This document shows, one piece after another, positions 10,901-22,518 of a stretch of DNA of 64,000 nucleotides. Made by a program: the position numbers and the translations under genes. Position 1 is the stretch's first letter, and each line of letters opens with the position of its first letter. The notes under the pieces are model-generated. The model was given only the letters and a program-made list of their open reading frames with translations. It searched no databases and was not told the DNA's origin. The stretch comes from Persicaria tinctoria (taxonomy: Eukaryota; Streptophyta; Magnoliopsida; Caryophyllales; Polygonaceae): the NCBI GenBank assembly GCA_037127255.1, contig JBANSL010000002.1, positions 96,936,519 to 97,000,518 of the forward strand. The letters are read 5' to 3'.

Positions 10901-11718
10901 AGTGTTCCTATCCCCTCCTTTCAGCCAGTTCTCACGAGACTTTTGAAACTAGAGCAATTCTTCTTGCTCTAACGTTAAATCCAGCTTCTTTTGAATTCTG
11001 GTAACCTCTTCCAACCTGTTGTCCGAAGGGCTTGTCTCAAGCTCCGAATGAGCCTTCTTGAGCTCCACCATCAGACCAACTTTTCTCTCAAAAATATTTC
11101 CAAACACCTCACGGTTCCATTTGATGAGACAATCTCTAAGAAAATCAAGAGCTCCCAAAACTCCCACTTCATGATGCCGGGAATCCTTAACCAACTTTCC
11201 AAAGCCGGAATGGGTGAACCAGGAAGCCTGAAATCTAAACGGTCTCCGTTTCTTATTGATTTTTACCGGAGCATCAGTCGAAAAAAGAATTGGAGAGTGA
11301 TCAGAGCTAAGTTTCAGCAGGTGCCTAACAAGGGCCTCCGCCCATTCCAGACGGGCGTCCGCATTACCGAGCACATGATCAAGCCTACGATCCTTGTAAG
11401 TCTCAATCGCCTTCCCTCTAGACCAAGTGAAAGTAGGCCCAATGAAACCAAGGTCCACCATATTCACTTTGTCAATCCAATCTCTAAACCTCTCAGCATC
11501 TGCCAAAAGCATCCCAGAATCATCATGTTGCTCCCAATCGTGAATGACACAGTTAAAATCCCCACCCACAAAAGAGGCCTAAAGACACCATTCGTAGCCT
11601 CCGCAATGTCCCTCCAAAATTCCCGGCGCTCAGACACGCTCGGATGTGCGTAGACCACCAGTAAGTGAAACTTTTTCACCCATTTTTTAACTTTTGCCAA
11701 GATGAATATTTCTGTCAC
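7902..11718 (-). pseudogene. LINE ORF2 (endonuclease, reverse transcriptase, RNase H), broken
   Basis: Successive pieces in different frames cover an AP-like endonuclease (GGDFN near 11565 and SDHSPI near 11300), a reverse transcriptase (10879-9566) with the FADDIVL catalytic motif, a zf-RVT region near 8900, and an RNase H domain (8500-8000) ending in a FREANSIADSLAKLA-type last helix. Frame changes or stops occur near 11500, 10940, 10440, 9566, 9065 and 8200. The protein would nick the target and copy element RNA by target-primed reverse transcription. As it stands it is inactive. Confidence 0.8.
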
Positions 11719-13527
11719 AGACTTGCTTAGCCTTCAATCCGGAGACCTTATGCTCGAAGATCGCCAAGACGTTAACTTTGTACTACTTAAGCATATACCT
11801 AATTGCTCTGCGAAACCCGCCACTGCCGGCTCCACAACAATTCCAAAGGAGGCAATTCATCATGACTACAGAGAGGATGACGAACCGAACCCTTAATTCT
11901 GACTCCCAAAAGAGTCCCTAACATCTGTCATGGCTTCATCCCTGCTCTCACTGAGGGTCGGGTTTCCTTCCTTGGTGCTGTCCCTCCTCACCTCGCTTCT
12001 CGTCTCCCCTGAATTTTGGCCGGATGCTTCCACTTCATCATTATTCGGCGGATCCATCACCTCCTCGATTTGGGTTTTTGGATCCTGGGCACCCGACAAC
12101 TTGAAAATAGGTCTGATCCCGTTCCCCATCTTCAAAGCTTGGTTGATCATAAACCCTTTCACGGTCTCTATTCTAGGTTTTTAAAAAACCCCGGCTTGTT
12201 TCTTAATAATACGAACGACAAATTTAGGCCCCTTGTTATTGCCCTTCTTGGATCCTTTCTTAATGGGCCCTTCGGTAACAGCCCGCCCAAAATCTCCCCT
12301 AACATTAACTGTCTCCACAACAATCTGGCCGACATCTCCACCCTGCTCCTCCCAATTCTCTCGGCAGTTGTTAATATTCTCTTTGGGACTACCGTCGATC
12401 GCTTTACCATTACTGGTGTCCTCTTTCTTCTTAGAATTAAAAACACCATCATTACTCTTCCTCTCAGTAACTAGTTCCAAGGCGCTATCCCGACCGTTAC
12501 TGTTGGCATCCCCGGCAGAACCCGACTTCTTCTTCTGATTCCGGCACCGACGATTAACCTCCATCCACGGGCCGTATTGTCCTCCTGATGAATTTTGTTG
12601 CTCATCCATCTCCATCCTTTCCTCCTGATGATTTCCTTCCTTCCTCTCCGCGTCCTGGATCTCTCTCGCCGACTCCTTGCCGATCTGTTCCGGATCCTTA
12701 GTTTGCTTCTTCGGCTCCGCTCCTCTAATGGAACATTGCATAGCCAGATGCCCCACCCTGTCACATTTAAAACAAATCCTTTGTAAGACCTCATACTCCA
12801 TAAAATAAACATTATCATTAATCGTTACCGTCCCTTTCAATGGCTTGGATAGGTCGACTTCAACACAGACACGGGCATAACGACCGCGATGAGTGCATAG
12901 CGTTCGTAGATCAACTTTGAGGGGTTTTCCGAGCCCTGAAGCAATCTTCATCAATATCCCTTCCTCATAGAATACTATAGGGAGATTCGTGATTCTGACC
13001 CACGCCGGAGACGTCGAAATCGAATCCGTTAATGGGTTAAAACATGGTGTTCATGCCTTAATTACGAGGTAGTGCCCAAAAACAGACCACGGGCCATCCG
13101 TCAGAGCCTTGAGGTAATCGTGTTCATTGTCAAATCTCGCCACATAGTATCCTTTTGGCAGATCTACAAGAGAAAGTTTTCATGTCGACTTCCAGATTTC
13201 GCAGAGTTTCCTATCCATAGTAGAATATGGGATGAAGCCGCCTAACACCTTGATGATCAAGGATGATTGCCAAACTGACTCAAGCACAGACATGACATCC
13301 AGGGGGATATTCACCACCGGATCGTTGTCCACTCCACTTGGAAAGTTCACAGTCACCTTATCCTTATCGTAGCACACATCCGCTATACCACCCCCGAAAC
13401 TCGTGCTTCCCCTGAGCTTATCCTTCCATGATTGCGTTTTGTCCGGCAAGTCACCGGGAGTCCCCGATGACTGAGAGCGGCTCGCCATACACGTTCAGAG
13501 CGTTCTCTCTGATCAAAGCGTTTTTTG
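7913..13527 (-). mobile_element. full-length degenerate L1-type LINE
   Basis: The element spans 5.6 kb. A perfect 12-bp duplication, TTTAATTGTTAT, at 7901-7912 and 13528-13539 marks both ends, and a short T run at 7913 is the poly(A) tail on the minus strand. Order on the minus strand: ORF1 (DUF4283-like part then a CCHC knuckle), then ORF2 with endonuclease, reverse transcriptase, zf-RVT and RNase H. This is the standard plant L1 layout. Both ORFs are broken by stops and shifts, so it is no longer mobile. It lies inside an older MITE. Confidence 0.85.
12181..13488 (-). pseudogene. LINE ORF1 (DUF4283 and CCHC zinc knuckle), broken
   Basis: The first piece, 13488-13180, opens MASRSQSSGTPGDLPDK and covers the N-terminal DUF4283-like region. 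It ends at a stop, and the frame resumes at 12954-12181 with a CCHC knuckle, CFKCDRVGHLAMQC (CX2CX4HX4C), followed by a Lys/Glu-rich, low-complexity tail. In plant L1 elements this protein binds the element's RNA. At least one stop or frameshift separates the two pieces between 13180 and 12954, so no complete product is made. It starts about 40 bases inside the element's 5' end, which fits a short 5' UTR. Confidence 0.75.
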
Positions 13528-13685
13528 TTTAATTGTTATGGTACTTGGAGTACCACCATTAAAGATGCTTTAATTTTAGAGACACTCCCTCATGATTACT
13601 CTCTCTTCCTCATGTAAAATCTGACACACTCATTGCATTTTTTTAGTTGAAGATACCCACCATATGAAGGATGTGGATGCTCTAA

Positions 13686-14007
13686 GACTTCCAGGTGTAT
13701 CCAAGATCATTCAACATTTTTAGGGTGTCTATTTTTGAAACATTAATTTATCCATTATAGTGTCGTATATTTTGGGAAATTTTTATTACATAGTATTCAT
13801 TTTTTTTAAAAAAGGGGTTACTTAGTTTAAAATATAAGAACTCCTCTGACTAATTAGTAGAAAATTCATGAAGTTCAAAAACTCAGAAAATAAGATAAAT
13901 TCTTATATTTGGTTCCAATTTTTTTCTTATGGAAAATCATAGGAATTCAACTTTCTATAAATTTCTATTTCTCCGAATTGGATAAAGTTCACTTACCTAA
14001 GAAAGAC
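13686..14007. other. AT-rich spacer, nothing recognised
   Basis: I see no gene, clear repeat end or regulatory motif between the nested MITE complex and the next Harbinger MITE. Confidence 0.5.
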
Positions 14008-14010
14008 TAA

Positions 14011-14544
14011 GGGCTCGTTTGGTTTGATGTGGGAATTGAAATTCAAGTGAACTTACTTTATGGGAATTGAATTCCCATAAAGTTTAATTAATGGGAATTA
14101 TGAAAATATGTTTGGTTTATTTTTTTATTTTAGATGATTAAATGGAGAAATTGATAATTTATAAATTAAAAAAGGTGGAAGGTGAACTTACCTAGGGATA
14201 CAAGATAGGAGAACTTCCTCCAAATTGAGGGAATTTAAATTTCTGAGAAGTTGAATTCCTGGGTTTTTAGATATTTAAAATATCAACCAAACTCATATTT
14301 TTCTCCTACTTTTTGTGATTTTATACTTCCTGGGTTTTTGAATGGCTAAACAAACAAGCCCTAAGTTCAAATTTCCCTCATTTTTCATGTAAAGTCTTTT
14401 TATTTATTTTTATTTATATTACTAAACACCAAAATTCATCCAAACAACATTTTTCAATTATCAAGAAATATATTACACGAGAATGTAATTTTTGGGAAGT
14501 AACTTTCCGGGAATTGTACTTCCCATAGTCAACCAAATGAGCCC
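14011..14544. mobile_element. PIF/Harbinger (Tourist-like) MITE
   Basis: The terminal inverted repeats are GGGCTCGTTTGGTT and AACCAAATGAGCCC, one mismatch apart, with TAA on both sides (14008-14010 and 14545-14547). Length is 534 bp, with no coding potential. Confidence 0.7.
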
Positions 14545-14547
14545 TAA

Positions 14548-15479
14548 GTCTTTTACTTTTTCTACACTTGTTTTTTAGGAGGTTGAGTAATAAGTATAAA
14601 ATTATTTTAAAAAATTAATTAAAAAACTTTACATTTTATATAGTTTTTACCTCCTTAAAAACATATAATTAAAAAAAAATCAAATGACTTATAATTTTTA
14701 ATAAAAGGAGTATTAAACTGGGCACAACAAAGGTTGATGCAAATCATGTGTGACACAATAAGGGCGTGTTTGCTAGCGGAATTTTTTTCAGGAGATGGAT
14801 ATACTTTTTGAGTATGGAGATATTTTTTAGGGGTGGATGGGATGAAGATTATTTGTGAAGAATAATTCCTGACATGTTTGGTTGAACGAAGATGGATTTT
14901 TTTATAAAATAAAGAGAAAAGACTAAAAAGCCCTTGCCTTTCCCCTTTCAAACAAACAATTCATCTTCTTCTTTGGGTCACAGAAATTTAAGATTGAATT
15001 GAAAACTATAATTGGGTCATATAAATTGAAGATTGAAATTGAAGATTGAATTGAAAACTAATTGGGTCATAGAAACCGGCAAGCGATCCGAAAAATCAAT
15101 CACATGGAAACAATTGGAAAACAAAATCAAAGTCATAGAATCCGTCGGATGAACAAGGAGCCGACGGAATACGACGGGCTCAGATTTACCTTGTTTAAAG
15201 CATGAACAAGGAGCTCATATTCACCTTCAAATTTTTTTTTATGAAATTGAAGATCTAAAATTTGAAAACTAATTTGGGGCTCAGATTCGCCTTCTTTCAA
15301 GCACGAACAAGGAGCCACCGGAAGCCGACGGAACACGACGGGCAAACTGAAGCCGGCATACATGGAAGAGAAAAGAGTTACTCAAATCTCATTCCACATG
15401 GCCTCAAACACCATCGCCATGACCGCGGCTTGGTATCTTCTCCTTCCACGCTCGATTTTCAAGTTATTGCTAACTGAAT
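14548..15479. other. AT-rich spacer with no supported gene
   Basis: This stretch holds only short chance frames. Around 14960-15060 an imperfect repeat of 'ATTGGGTCATA...AAATTGAAGATTGAA' occurs two or three times, and 15160-15360 has two related segments containing AACAAGGAGC and GACGG. No family was recognised. Confidence 0.4.
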
Positions 15480-15974
15480 TTTATCACAGCCCCATCACCA
15501 TTGTAGACAAAGATTGAAGCTTTGGGTGGGACATAGGCAGCCCCATCAGGTATTCTAATTTTTCAGTTCCGCGAGAAGAGGACATGAGGTGGGTTATCGA
15601 ACATGGTCCATGGTCCATTGGCTCGTCATCGTTGTTGTTGAACCCATGGGAGATGGGTACGGCCATGGATTGGTGTTCCTTCCAATATGTTCCGCTTTGG
15701 GTTCGGATTTTAGATATCCCCCCTCTCTTCTGCTCGACAGCCATGCTGAGTATAATTGGTAGTGGCATTGGTCGGCCTCTTTGCATCGATGAGTTTACTT
15801 CGAGCCAGGAAATGCTTAACTTTGCTCGTTTGCTTGTCGATGTTAATGTTGAACAATCGAAAAAGAGATGTGTGGTGCTGAGGAATGAAAAAGGGATTGA
15901 ATGCAAATTAAAGGTGATTTTTGAGTGGACTCCTTGGTGTTGTGACAGTTGCCAATGTTTTGGGCATACCATTG

Positions 15975-17202
15975 TGACAAGAGGAAAACCTGTCGTTGTT
16001 CTTGCCAAAGAATACTCAAACTTACTAACTAGTATAGCGTGCAAGTAAGAGATCGATCCACAGGGAAATCTATTAAATTCAAGTCTAATTCTAATTGCTA
16101 AGAGAGTAAAGAGGGAGTTTTTAGTGTGAAAAAGGTCCGCCTTTTATCAAAGCGAAAGCAAGCAAACAACGAAAATTGGTTGTAGAATTCAGGGGAGAGA
16201 AATTGGTTCACCTACAATTCGTCACTTCGATTGATGAATTCGATCCTTGTTTCAGCCTCTAGTTCTTGTCTTTTCCTATCAATATCCTTGTCCAGATCTT
16301 AGGTAAATTACTAGTCCTACGAGTCCTAGCAACCCTTATCTCTAAATAACCCTAACACGGTTAAGATTCAACCTAGAGATAGCATTAAGATTATGAATTA
16401 ACCAAGGTACATATAATATCAAGCTACGAGTCGATATTCAACATGTATTCAACTTCATACACATCCAATTAGTCCTACGAGTCCTAAAGGGATATGATTG
16501 CCACTTGGGTTAAGGTTCGCTACGAGGAATCTACAAAACCCTAGCAATTAAATGAATCTACTCTAACTAGTTGATCAGGCCAGAGAGAATAAAACACATT
16601 CAAACAATTAAGCACAAAGAAGTCAAAACATTGCAATAGGAATAAGAACTAGATTAAGAAACTCACAATTCAACAATCAAAGATCCAAACTGTAGGCGAA
16701 ACCTTGAGAGTTTAGTTGCTCATGCTCAACGACGCTCTCAACAATTGAATAAAGTGCATAAGGTTCAATGAACGAAATAACTAGAAAAGCCTTAAATAGT
16801 CTAGAGAAATTCGGCCCAAAATAACATAATAAAACCCTAAGTAAAATCCGGAATTGACGATCAGCTACTGCACGGGCCGCGGGGCGGCCGGCGATCAGCG
16901 AAGTTCCTCGTTTCTTCCTTCGAGCCGCGGGGCGGCCAGCAATGTCGCGGGGCGGCCTGCGATTCTTCCGAGCTGCTTCCTCTTCGTCTCCAGCAGCTCC
17001 TAAGTATTCTTCAACTTGTTTTCGTCCTTTCAATATTAATTCACCTCCAATCTACTTTTCCTTAAATAAAACATAAAATCATGTAGATTCCGCTTCATCT
17101 AACTCAACCAGTGAAAATGCCAATTCAACTAAATAAATGCAATATTCACACCTAAAATATGCTAAATGCAATCTATTATGCAACACTAAACATGCTCTAT
17201 CA
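15975..17202. mobile_element. solo LTR (or LTR-like element)
   Basis: The segment starts TGACAAGAGG and ends CTCTATCA (TG...CA), and is flanked by the 5-bp duplication CATTG at 15970-15974 and 17203-17207. It has no internal coding region and its two ends are not repeats of each other, so it fits a solo LTR left by recombination. It contains GATCGATCCACAGGGA near 16050, a motif I have seen in plant LTR retrotransposons, and three copies of a CGCGGGGCGGCC motif at about 16875-16955. The superfamily is not determined. Confidence 0.65.
16875..16955. repeat. GC-rich triplicate inside the LTR
   Basis: CCGCGGGGCGGCC-like units recur near 16877, 16923 and 16945, in an otherwise AT-rich element. This could be a short tandem expansion; its function is unknown. 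Confidence 0.5.
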
Positions 17203-17736
17203 CATTGCTTCTTGCCAGAACTTGTCCAAGGGCTCTGCTCCTGCTGATTTTGGTACTGAACAGGGGGTTGATGGTCTTGATAAGGGGTGCCCTGTCAACT
17301 TAGGAGGAGCTACTGGTGAGGGCGCCTGCTCTGATGCTGCTGTTGGGGGTTCGAGCAGCCTGAATATTGGTCATGTGCCTTCAGCAGCTGCTTCTGTGTC
17401 CACTGGAATGCAAACTGAGATGGAAGAGGAGACAGACACGACGGGAATCAACGTTGATAGCAAAGTGAGTGTGGTCAATGCTGCCACTCAAACTGATTGC
17501 GCGGATGTAACCGTGGGTGCGGGAGAAACGCCTAATTCTCCTGCCCAGCGAGCGCAATCCAGGGATGAGGGCGATGTTGGTGCAGAGGCTCTCAAGGCGG
17601 ATCCGGTGTCCTCCAAAGTGTGTGCAGCGCTCGTTGCCACTGCCTGGGCGGAAGATTCCGGCTTGTCTGCAACAAGGAATGGAAGAATGAGGCTGAATGG
17701 ATATTGCACTCCATCTTCGAAACGTTGGCAGGTGGT

Positions 17737-17759
17737 GGGGGGGGGGGGGGGGGGGGGGG
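17737..17759. repeat. 23-base G homopolymer
   Basis: An uninterrupted run of 23 G lies inside the LINE ORF1 tail. Runs of this length are rare in plant DNA and hard to sequence, so the exact length is doubtful. Confidence 0.8.
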
Positions 17760-17962
17760 TCAAGAAAGGGAGTTATATGCTTCGAGGATGCTCGAATAGT
17801 ATTCCCGGGGATATCCGTGTCTCCTTGACAATGGATGAGCTTTACAACGCGCTATCCGCTATCAAAGATCCATCGTCGGGTGAGAAGGTGACGAAATACT
17901 TTGCCCAGCTTGCGGATATTGAGGTGGGGTCGTCCGACGATGAGACTCATCATCCTGGATGA

Positions 17963-19102
17963 TCTTCTTGTGCGTTGCTGGTGTTGTTCGATTCCTTTGT
18001 GTAGCTGCTGATGTTCGCTTTTCTGAAGGGAGAGGAGCTATAGGAACATTATCTTGCTGTTATGGTCATATTTGAAGGTCTGGGTTGGGGCTTTACTTGG
18101 TCTGCTGCTCTATTCGCATGCCTGAGGAGTCTCGTGCGGTGCAACGATGGAATTTCCATCATTTTTGCAAATAGCTGTCATACAAAATTTGTCGTATAGT
18201 GGTGGGAGTATTTCTGGGATTACATGAGTCATTTTTTGGGCCTATTAGGATGGGCCACTAGTGGAGTTAATTTGGTGGGTCTCCCCATAGCTTAAAGAAG
18301 TCTGTTTGTTGTCTAGGCCTTAAATTCACTCTTATTTAATTCTTGAGTCCAGGAATAAATGAGAGCTAATTTGGGGGCCTAGACATCCCGTTGTCTTGTA
18401 TTTCTTTATACTTATTTGGCTTCTTTAAATCTATCACATATATTATATTAATATATGTTGATTTTTTAAAGGAGCCAATTGGGGGTGAGTATTTAGTGGT
18501 ACATTTTGTTGGTAGTCTCCTTCTTACGCAAGACCCTTTGTATGGTCTTGCTTTTTATTACTACTTGGCTTTCGCCATCATCTATATATTTACCTATTCA
18601 GGAAGAAGTTGAAAGTGCTTTGAAACGGAAGAGCGAAGAAGAAATTGTCGGGGGCAAAAATCGCCCATCCCGTGCCCCGAAATTTCTCCACCTTCTCTCA
18701 CCCCCAATCCATGGTGGGAAAATTGGTGCTTTTCCCATCCCGGCCACCCCCACCTCCGCCACCTTCCCCACCCCATGCCAAACTCACACTAAGTTACATT
18801 TTATGTTCAATTGTTTTGATTTGTTAGAATTAATTTTATAATATTTGTACAAAGACGGAAAAAAAGTAAATTCTAAATAAAATACATGATAAATTGTGTC
18901 AATCAATTGCATTGAATTTACAATATAATTATAATCTTTATGCAATAGTAAGTGTTTGATTGATACAATTTATAATATATTTTATTTACAATTGATATTA
19001 TTTTAAATACATTATAAAAGTTGCTAACTAGATACTATTCAAAATATCTATAATTAAAATTGTATTATAATTCAATCTATTCAAATCCAAACATGCCCAT
19101 TA
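17963..19102. other. LINE remainder and AT-rich spacer
   Basis: 17963-18250 may be the start of the LINE's downstream part but shows no readable domain. 18870-19020 contains inverted AT-rich segments (ATAAATTGTGTCAATCAATTG and TGATTGATACAATTTAT) that look like a decayed MITE. No gene was seen. Confidence 0.35.
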
Positions 19103-19305
19103 GGGTTTGTTTGGATAGTTATAAATTATACTACGTAACTTATAATACAAGATATTATAATGCAATATTGTACGCGTATTATAAATTATAATTCATGGCC
19201 ATATATAGGGTATTAATTTGGCAGTGTTTAATGTTTTAATTGTCACCTTAGCTAATGCAATATTGTGTATTATAAGTTATAATTTATGGTTATCTAAACA
19301 AACCC
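19103..19305. mobile_element. small MITE with GGGTTTGTTTGGATAG ends
   Basis: GGGTTTGTTTGGATAGTTAT at the left pairs with ATAACCATAAAT...AAACAAACCC read inverted at the right. Length is about 203 bp. No clean target duplication was found. A related end (GCTATCCAAACAG) lies near 36710. Confidence 0.5.
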
Positions 19306-20339
19306 AATGGGTATATAGTATTAGGGATCATTTGGTTTAAATTTTGGAAAGGTAAATGGAAACGAAATGAATATAGTCCATTTATATTTTAAGATACATT
19401 GTTAAAAAATTTAATCATTACTCTCTTCTCACAACTTTTCATACAAAATTGGTTTTGTTTTCCCCATTTCAATCATCCATTTGAACAAGAGGTACATACA
19501 CTCATATATCCTATATTCCTTTAATCATTATCCCTCATATCTTATTTTTCATACAAAAAGTGACATTCTTAATTCAAATTTCTTTGCTTCTACGTGCTTG
19601 TGATTGTTTGTGATTAGGCAAAAAGATCTCATAGCACTGCTCTAAAAATGGTTGTTGGCGTACGCCTAGACACCGTCAAGACGCTTGACATAGGCTAGCC
19701 GCCAAGACACTGCCAAGGTGGTTGACATTTGAGGCTTTGGCATATGATTTGTTGAGAATTTGAGTTTGATTTTTTTTAGTTTCATTTTGTTAATATCGAA
19801 ATTATGGGTTGTGATGTTTATTTGAACATGTTTATGTGATTTTAATTTTGAACATAACAACGATTAAATTGATCATAATTTTTATTTGATTTTTTTTATT
19901 ATTCAAAGATGTTAATAACCTTTAAAAAATGGAAATTCTATTACATTATATGAGCTTTAGATATGGTTAAGAGTTAAATGTAATAAAATATAACCAAAAT
20001 TCGTTTTATCCACTAAGAATCTGTCAATAAAGCTACCAAACCGTCTTGACACTTGATGATACCCTACCGTCAAGTATCGGCCGAAAGTTTTTTAGAACAT
20101 TGTAGTTTAATCTCATTTTGTAGATCTTGACTTCTTGAGAAGACACTTCACTCGTTTTTCCAAGTGTATATGTATATGTGGCAAGCTTTCATTTGTCCAC
20201 ATAAATCACTCATCTCTATTTGGCTATAAAATCCCATGAAACCTCCAAGGCCCCTTTCATACAAATTGACAAATAAACAATGTTCTCAATTGAACTACTC
20301 CAAGAATCAATTTAAACTTATATATTTAGACATTTAGTA

Positions 20340-20575
20340 CTCCCTCCGTTTAAAAATATTTGTCGTTTGAATTTTCGGCACACTTTTTAAGGAGTTAAAA
20401 ACTCTATAAAATATAATTTTTTTAATTAATTTTTTTTTCATAATCTTATACTTACTCTTATATGTATGAAATTATATAAAAAAATTTGATTAAAAAAATA
20501 TATTTTATAAAATTTTTAGCTCATTAAAAAACGTGCACTATAAGACAAACGATAAATATTTTCAAACGGAGGGAG
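20340..20575. mobile_element. Stowaway-like MITE
   Basis: CTCCCTCCGTTTAAAAATATTTGTCGTTTG at the left is inverted at the right (CAAACGATAAATATTTTCAAACGGAGGGAG), and TA flanks both ends. Length is 236 bp. The CTCCCTCCGT end is typical of plant Tc1/mariner MITEs. Confidence 0.75.
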
Positions 20576-20577
20576 TA

Positions 20578-22413
20578 GGACATTTGAGTGTGCACTCGCG
20601 GGAACACAAAGGGATGGGAGGCACTTACCACCATGAGGTCCATGACCCCTTTATTTATTTGTTTACTACTTATAGATCTTCGAGTTTATTATTTTTATGC
20701 TTTATCCAAGCTTGTCGGGTCTATTGTACAATACCATATGGATCATATATATACACACTCTTCGGAAAATAATTTCCAACCTTCGACTCTTCGAGAATGT
20801 GCTAGACGAGAAGCTTCTAAGTACATTCTTCTAGAACATTCGGATTTGAGAAGCGAAATCACCAAACACACGCCAAATGATTCAACGACGAACATCAAAA
20901 CTAGAACGAAGAAACGAGCTAGTCTTTGGGGATCGAAGGATAGTCGATCCATTACTGGGGTCTTTTAAATAGGGTTCGAATCCTCTATTCTCGAAAATGC
21001 CTCTTTTCCATGCTCCCCCTTACAAACTCACGTATTTTATTTAATTCTTTTAATTTATTTATTTTTGATTTGAAGGTTGTGAGAGAAAAGGAGTCGAATG
21101 ATAAAAAGGGAACACATGAGATTTGATGGCTTTTGTTAAATCCCGGTGGGTCATACGACGTGGCACCAAACTGCTTGCGACTTAGCCTTAAGGCCGGCCA
21201 GCCCAATTAGACCAGGATCCCAGACCGCACCGCACCAGCCAAACACACAAGCCGAGTGGAGTTCCATCCTAAAACCAATTGGTGTTAGGTGGGGTAGCCC
21301 ACCGGCTTATATGTAAGATTCGGATTCATATTTTTATCAATGTGGGATGTCAATGACATCTTTCCACATTTCTTTCAATCTTGATACTAACATCGGAATC
21401 CTAATGTTCTAAAAGTATTAGACATATCTTAAATGGTGAGGGGCTAGACGATGCCTAGTTGTGATTTTTAGAATAGCGCCAACATATTCTCATCTATTGT
21501 TGTTTTGTAATTTCAATAAAAATAACATAAACTCATAATGCCACCACCATGGACGATCTCTACCTGGTTAATTACAAATTCCATAGAATTGGGCCGACCG
21601 CCTGAAATAAAAAGAGTTTCTAACCAACCATGGGGTTACCTCTTTCCCTTTTCAATTTTTATCCCCTTATTATAATTTGTCACCTAATATATTTTTTTTC
21701 TCTAAATTATTTTCTACTTTTTCTACCTCTTCTTTAGAGGTTACCCTTGCAACCATGAGGTTACCTTGTTCCCCACTTGTGTGTTTAAAAAAATATAAAA
21801 TAACATATAATGACCCACTTATGTGTTTAAAAAAAATAAAAAATAAAAACAAAAAGGGAAGAGGTTACCTTAGTGGAAAGGGGTAACCCCTTCCAACCTC
21901 TTCCCTTAAGGTTTGGCTTGCAACCATGAGTTTACCTTTTAAGACCTATAAGGTAAGTAAAACCCATGGTTGCACATGGTCTAACCTGTCGAAGATCCTT
22001 GTGGCCACAAGTACTCCACCACTTAATTATTTTGGATATTACTTTACTTTATTTTTTTTAAAAAAAATATTTTCTCATATAATTGTTCTTTAAATTATGT
22101 ATATTTTTTAAAACTAATTTTTTATGATAAATTTTTTTATAAACATATAAATATAAGCATATTGGACATTAATAGAATTTTTAAGAAAATTTTCAAAATA
22201 AAATTATATCCAGAATAATTAATCAATACATCAAAATTACATCAAATCCCAGCTAATTAATAACAAATCACAACTTAGAAAACAAGAATAAACAATTGTG
22301 AAAAAACCAGAAAAGACTAGAGTAAAACCCAAGTGGAAGCCAGAGCAGTCTAGAAAGACACCTCCATCTCTTACCTCCTCCAACCTTCCTGATTCTTCCA
22401 CGCATCGCCTCCC
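20578..22413. other. intergenic, no supported gene
   Basis: The region is AT-rich with short chance frames. 21130-21400 contains GTGGAGTTCCATCC...CAATTGGTGTTAGGTGGGGTAGCCCACC...CAATGTGGGAT, a pattern seen in plant dispersed repeats, probably an LTR fragment. 21620-21960 repeats 'GGTTACC...CAACCATGAGGTTACC' several times as a degenerate short repeat. The LIFEGUARD promoter follows. Confidence 0.4.
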
Positions 22414-22420
22414 TATAAAA
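22414..22420 (+). promoter_or_regulatory. TATA box of the LIFEGUARD gene
   Basis: TATAAAA lies 99 bases upstream of the ATG at 22519, in a pyrimidine-rich context; a start near 22445 would give a leader of about 75 bases. Confidence 0.6.
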
Positions 22421-22518
22421 CCCCCCTTTCTCCGCATCGCAATTCCCAAACCTCCAAAGCCAAGCAATTCGATCAATTAACCGACCAGAAATTGTGATCT
22501 TGTTCGATCTCCGCCAAG

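Larger units (their letters stand above)
7583..13570. mobile_element. inner PIF/Harbinger-type MITE, interrupted by the LINE
   Basis: The left end GAGCATCTTTAACCATGATACT and right end (reverse) AAGCATCTTTAATGGTGGTACT are inverted repeats with TAA duplications at 7580-7582 and 13571-13573. Removing the LINE leaves about 360 bases, a normal MITE size. Confidence 0.5.
7472..13682. mobile_element. outer PIF/Harbinger-type MITE, interrupted
   Basis: The left end GAGCAGCTGCATCGGAGACACCC pairs imperfectly with the right end ...GATGTGGATGCTC, and TAA flanks both sides (7469-7471 and 13683-13685). That is a Tourist/Harbinger-style 3-bp duplication. The element is split by the inner MITE (7583-13570), so only about 220 bases belong to it. 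Confidence 0.5.
15484..17962 (+). pseudogene. second LINE ORF1 (DUF4283 and zinc knuckle), split by a solo LTR
   Basis: The frame from about 15545 reads REEDMRWVIEHGPWS, typical of DUF4283 in plant LINE ORF1, and runs to the first half of a CCHC knuckle, WCCDSCQCFGH, near 15965. There a 1228-bp element is inserted. The same frame resumes at 17208 with the last Cys of the knuckle, then a Ser/Thr/Gly-rich tail to a stop at 17960-17962. Without the insert and one target copy the spacing is exactly CX2CX4HX4C. The tail includes a 23-G run at 17737-17759. I see no ORF2 downstream, so this is a fragment. Confidence 0.65.

Noticed and set aside
10991..11653. A 220-codon plus-strand frame
   Set aside because: Antisense of the LINE endonuclease region; no plant protein recognised.
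15484..16044. A 186-codon minus-strand frame
   Set aside because: Antisense of the LINE ORF1 DUF4283 region.
17159..17202. ATG at 17159 as a gene start for the 267-codon frame
   Set aside because: This start lies inside the solo LTR; the frame downstream is the tail of the interrupted LINE ORF1.
21130..21400. Cassandra-type TRIM with embedded 5S rRNA
   Set aside because: The flanking motif looks familiar, but I could not find the 5S internal promoter sequence.
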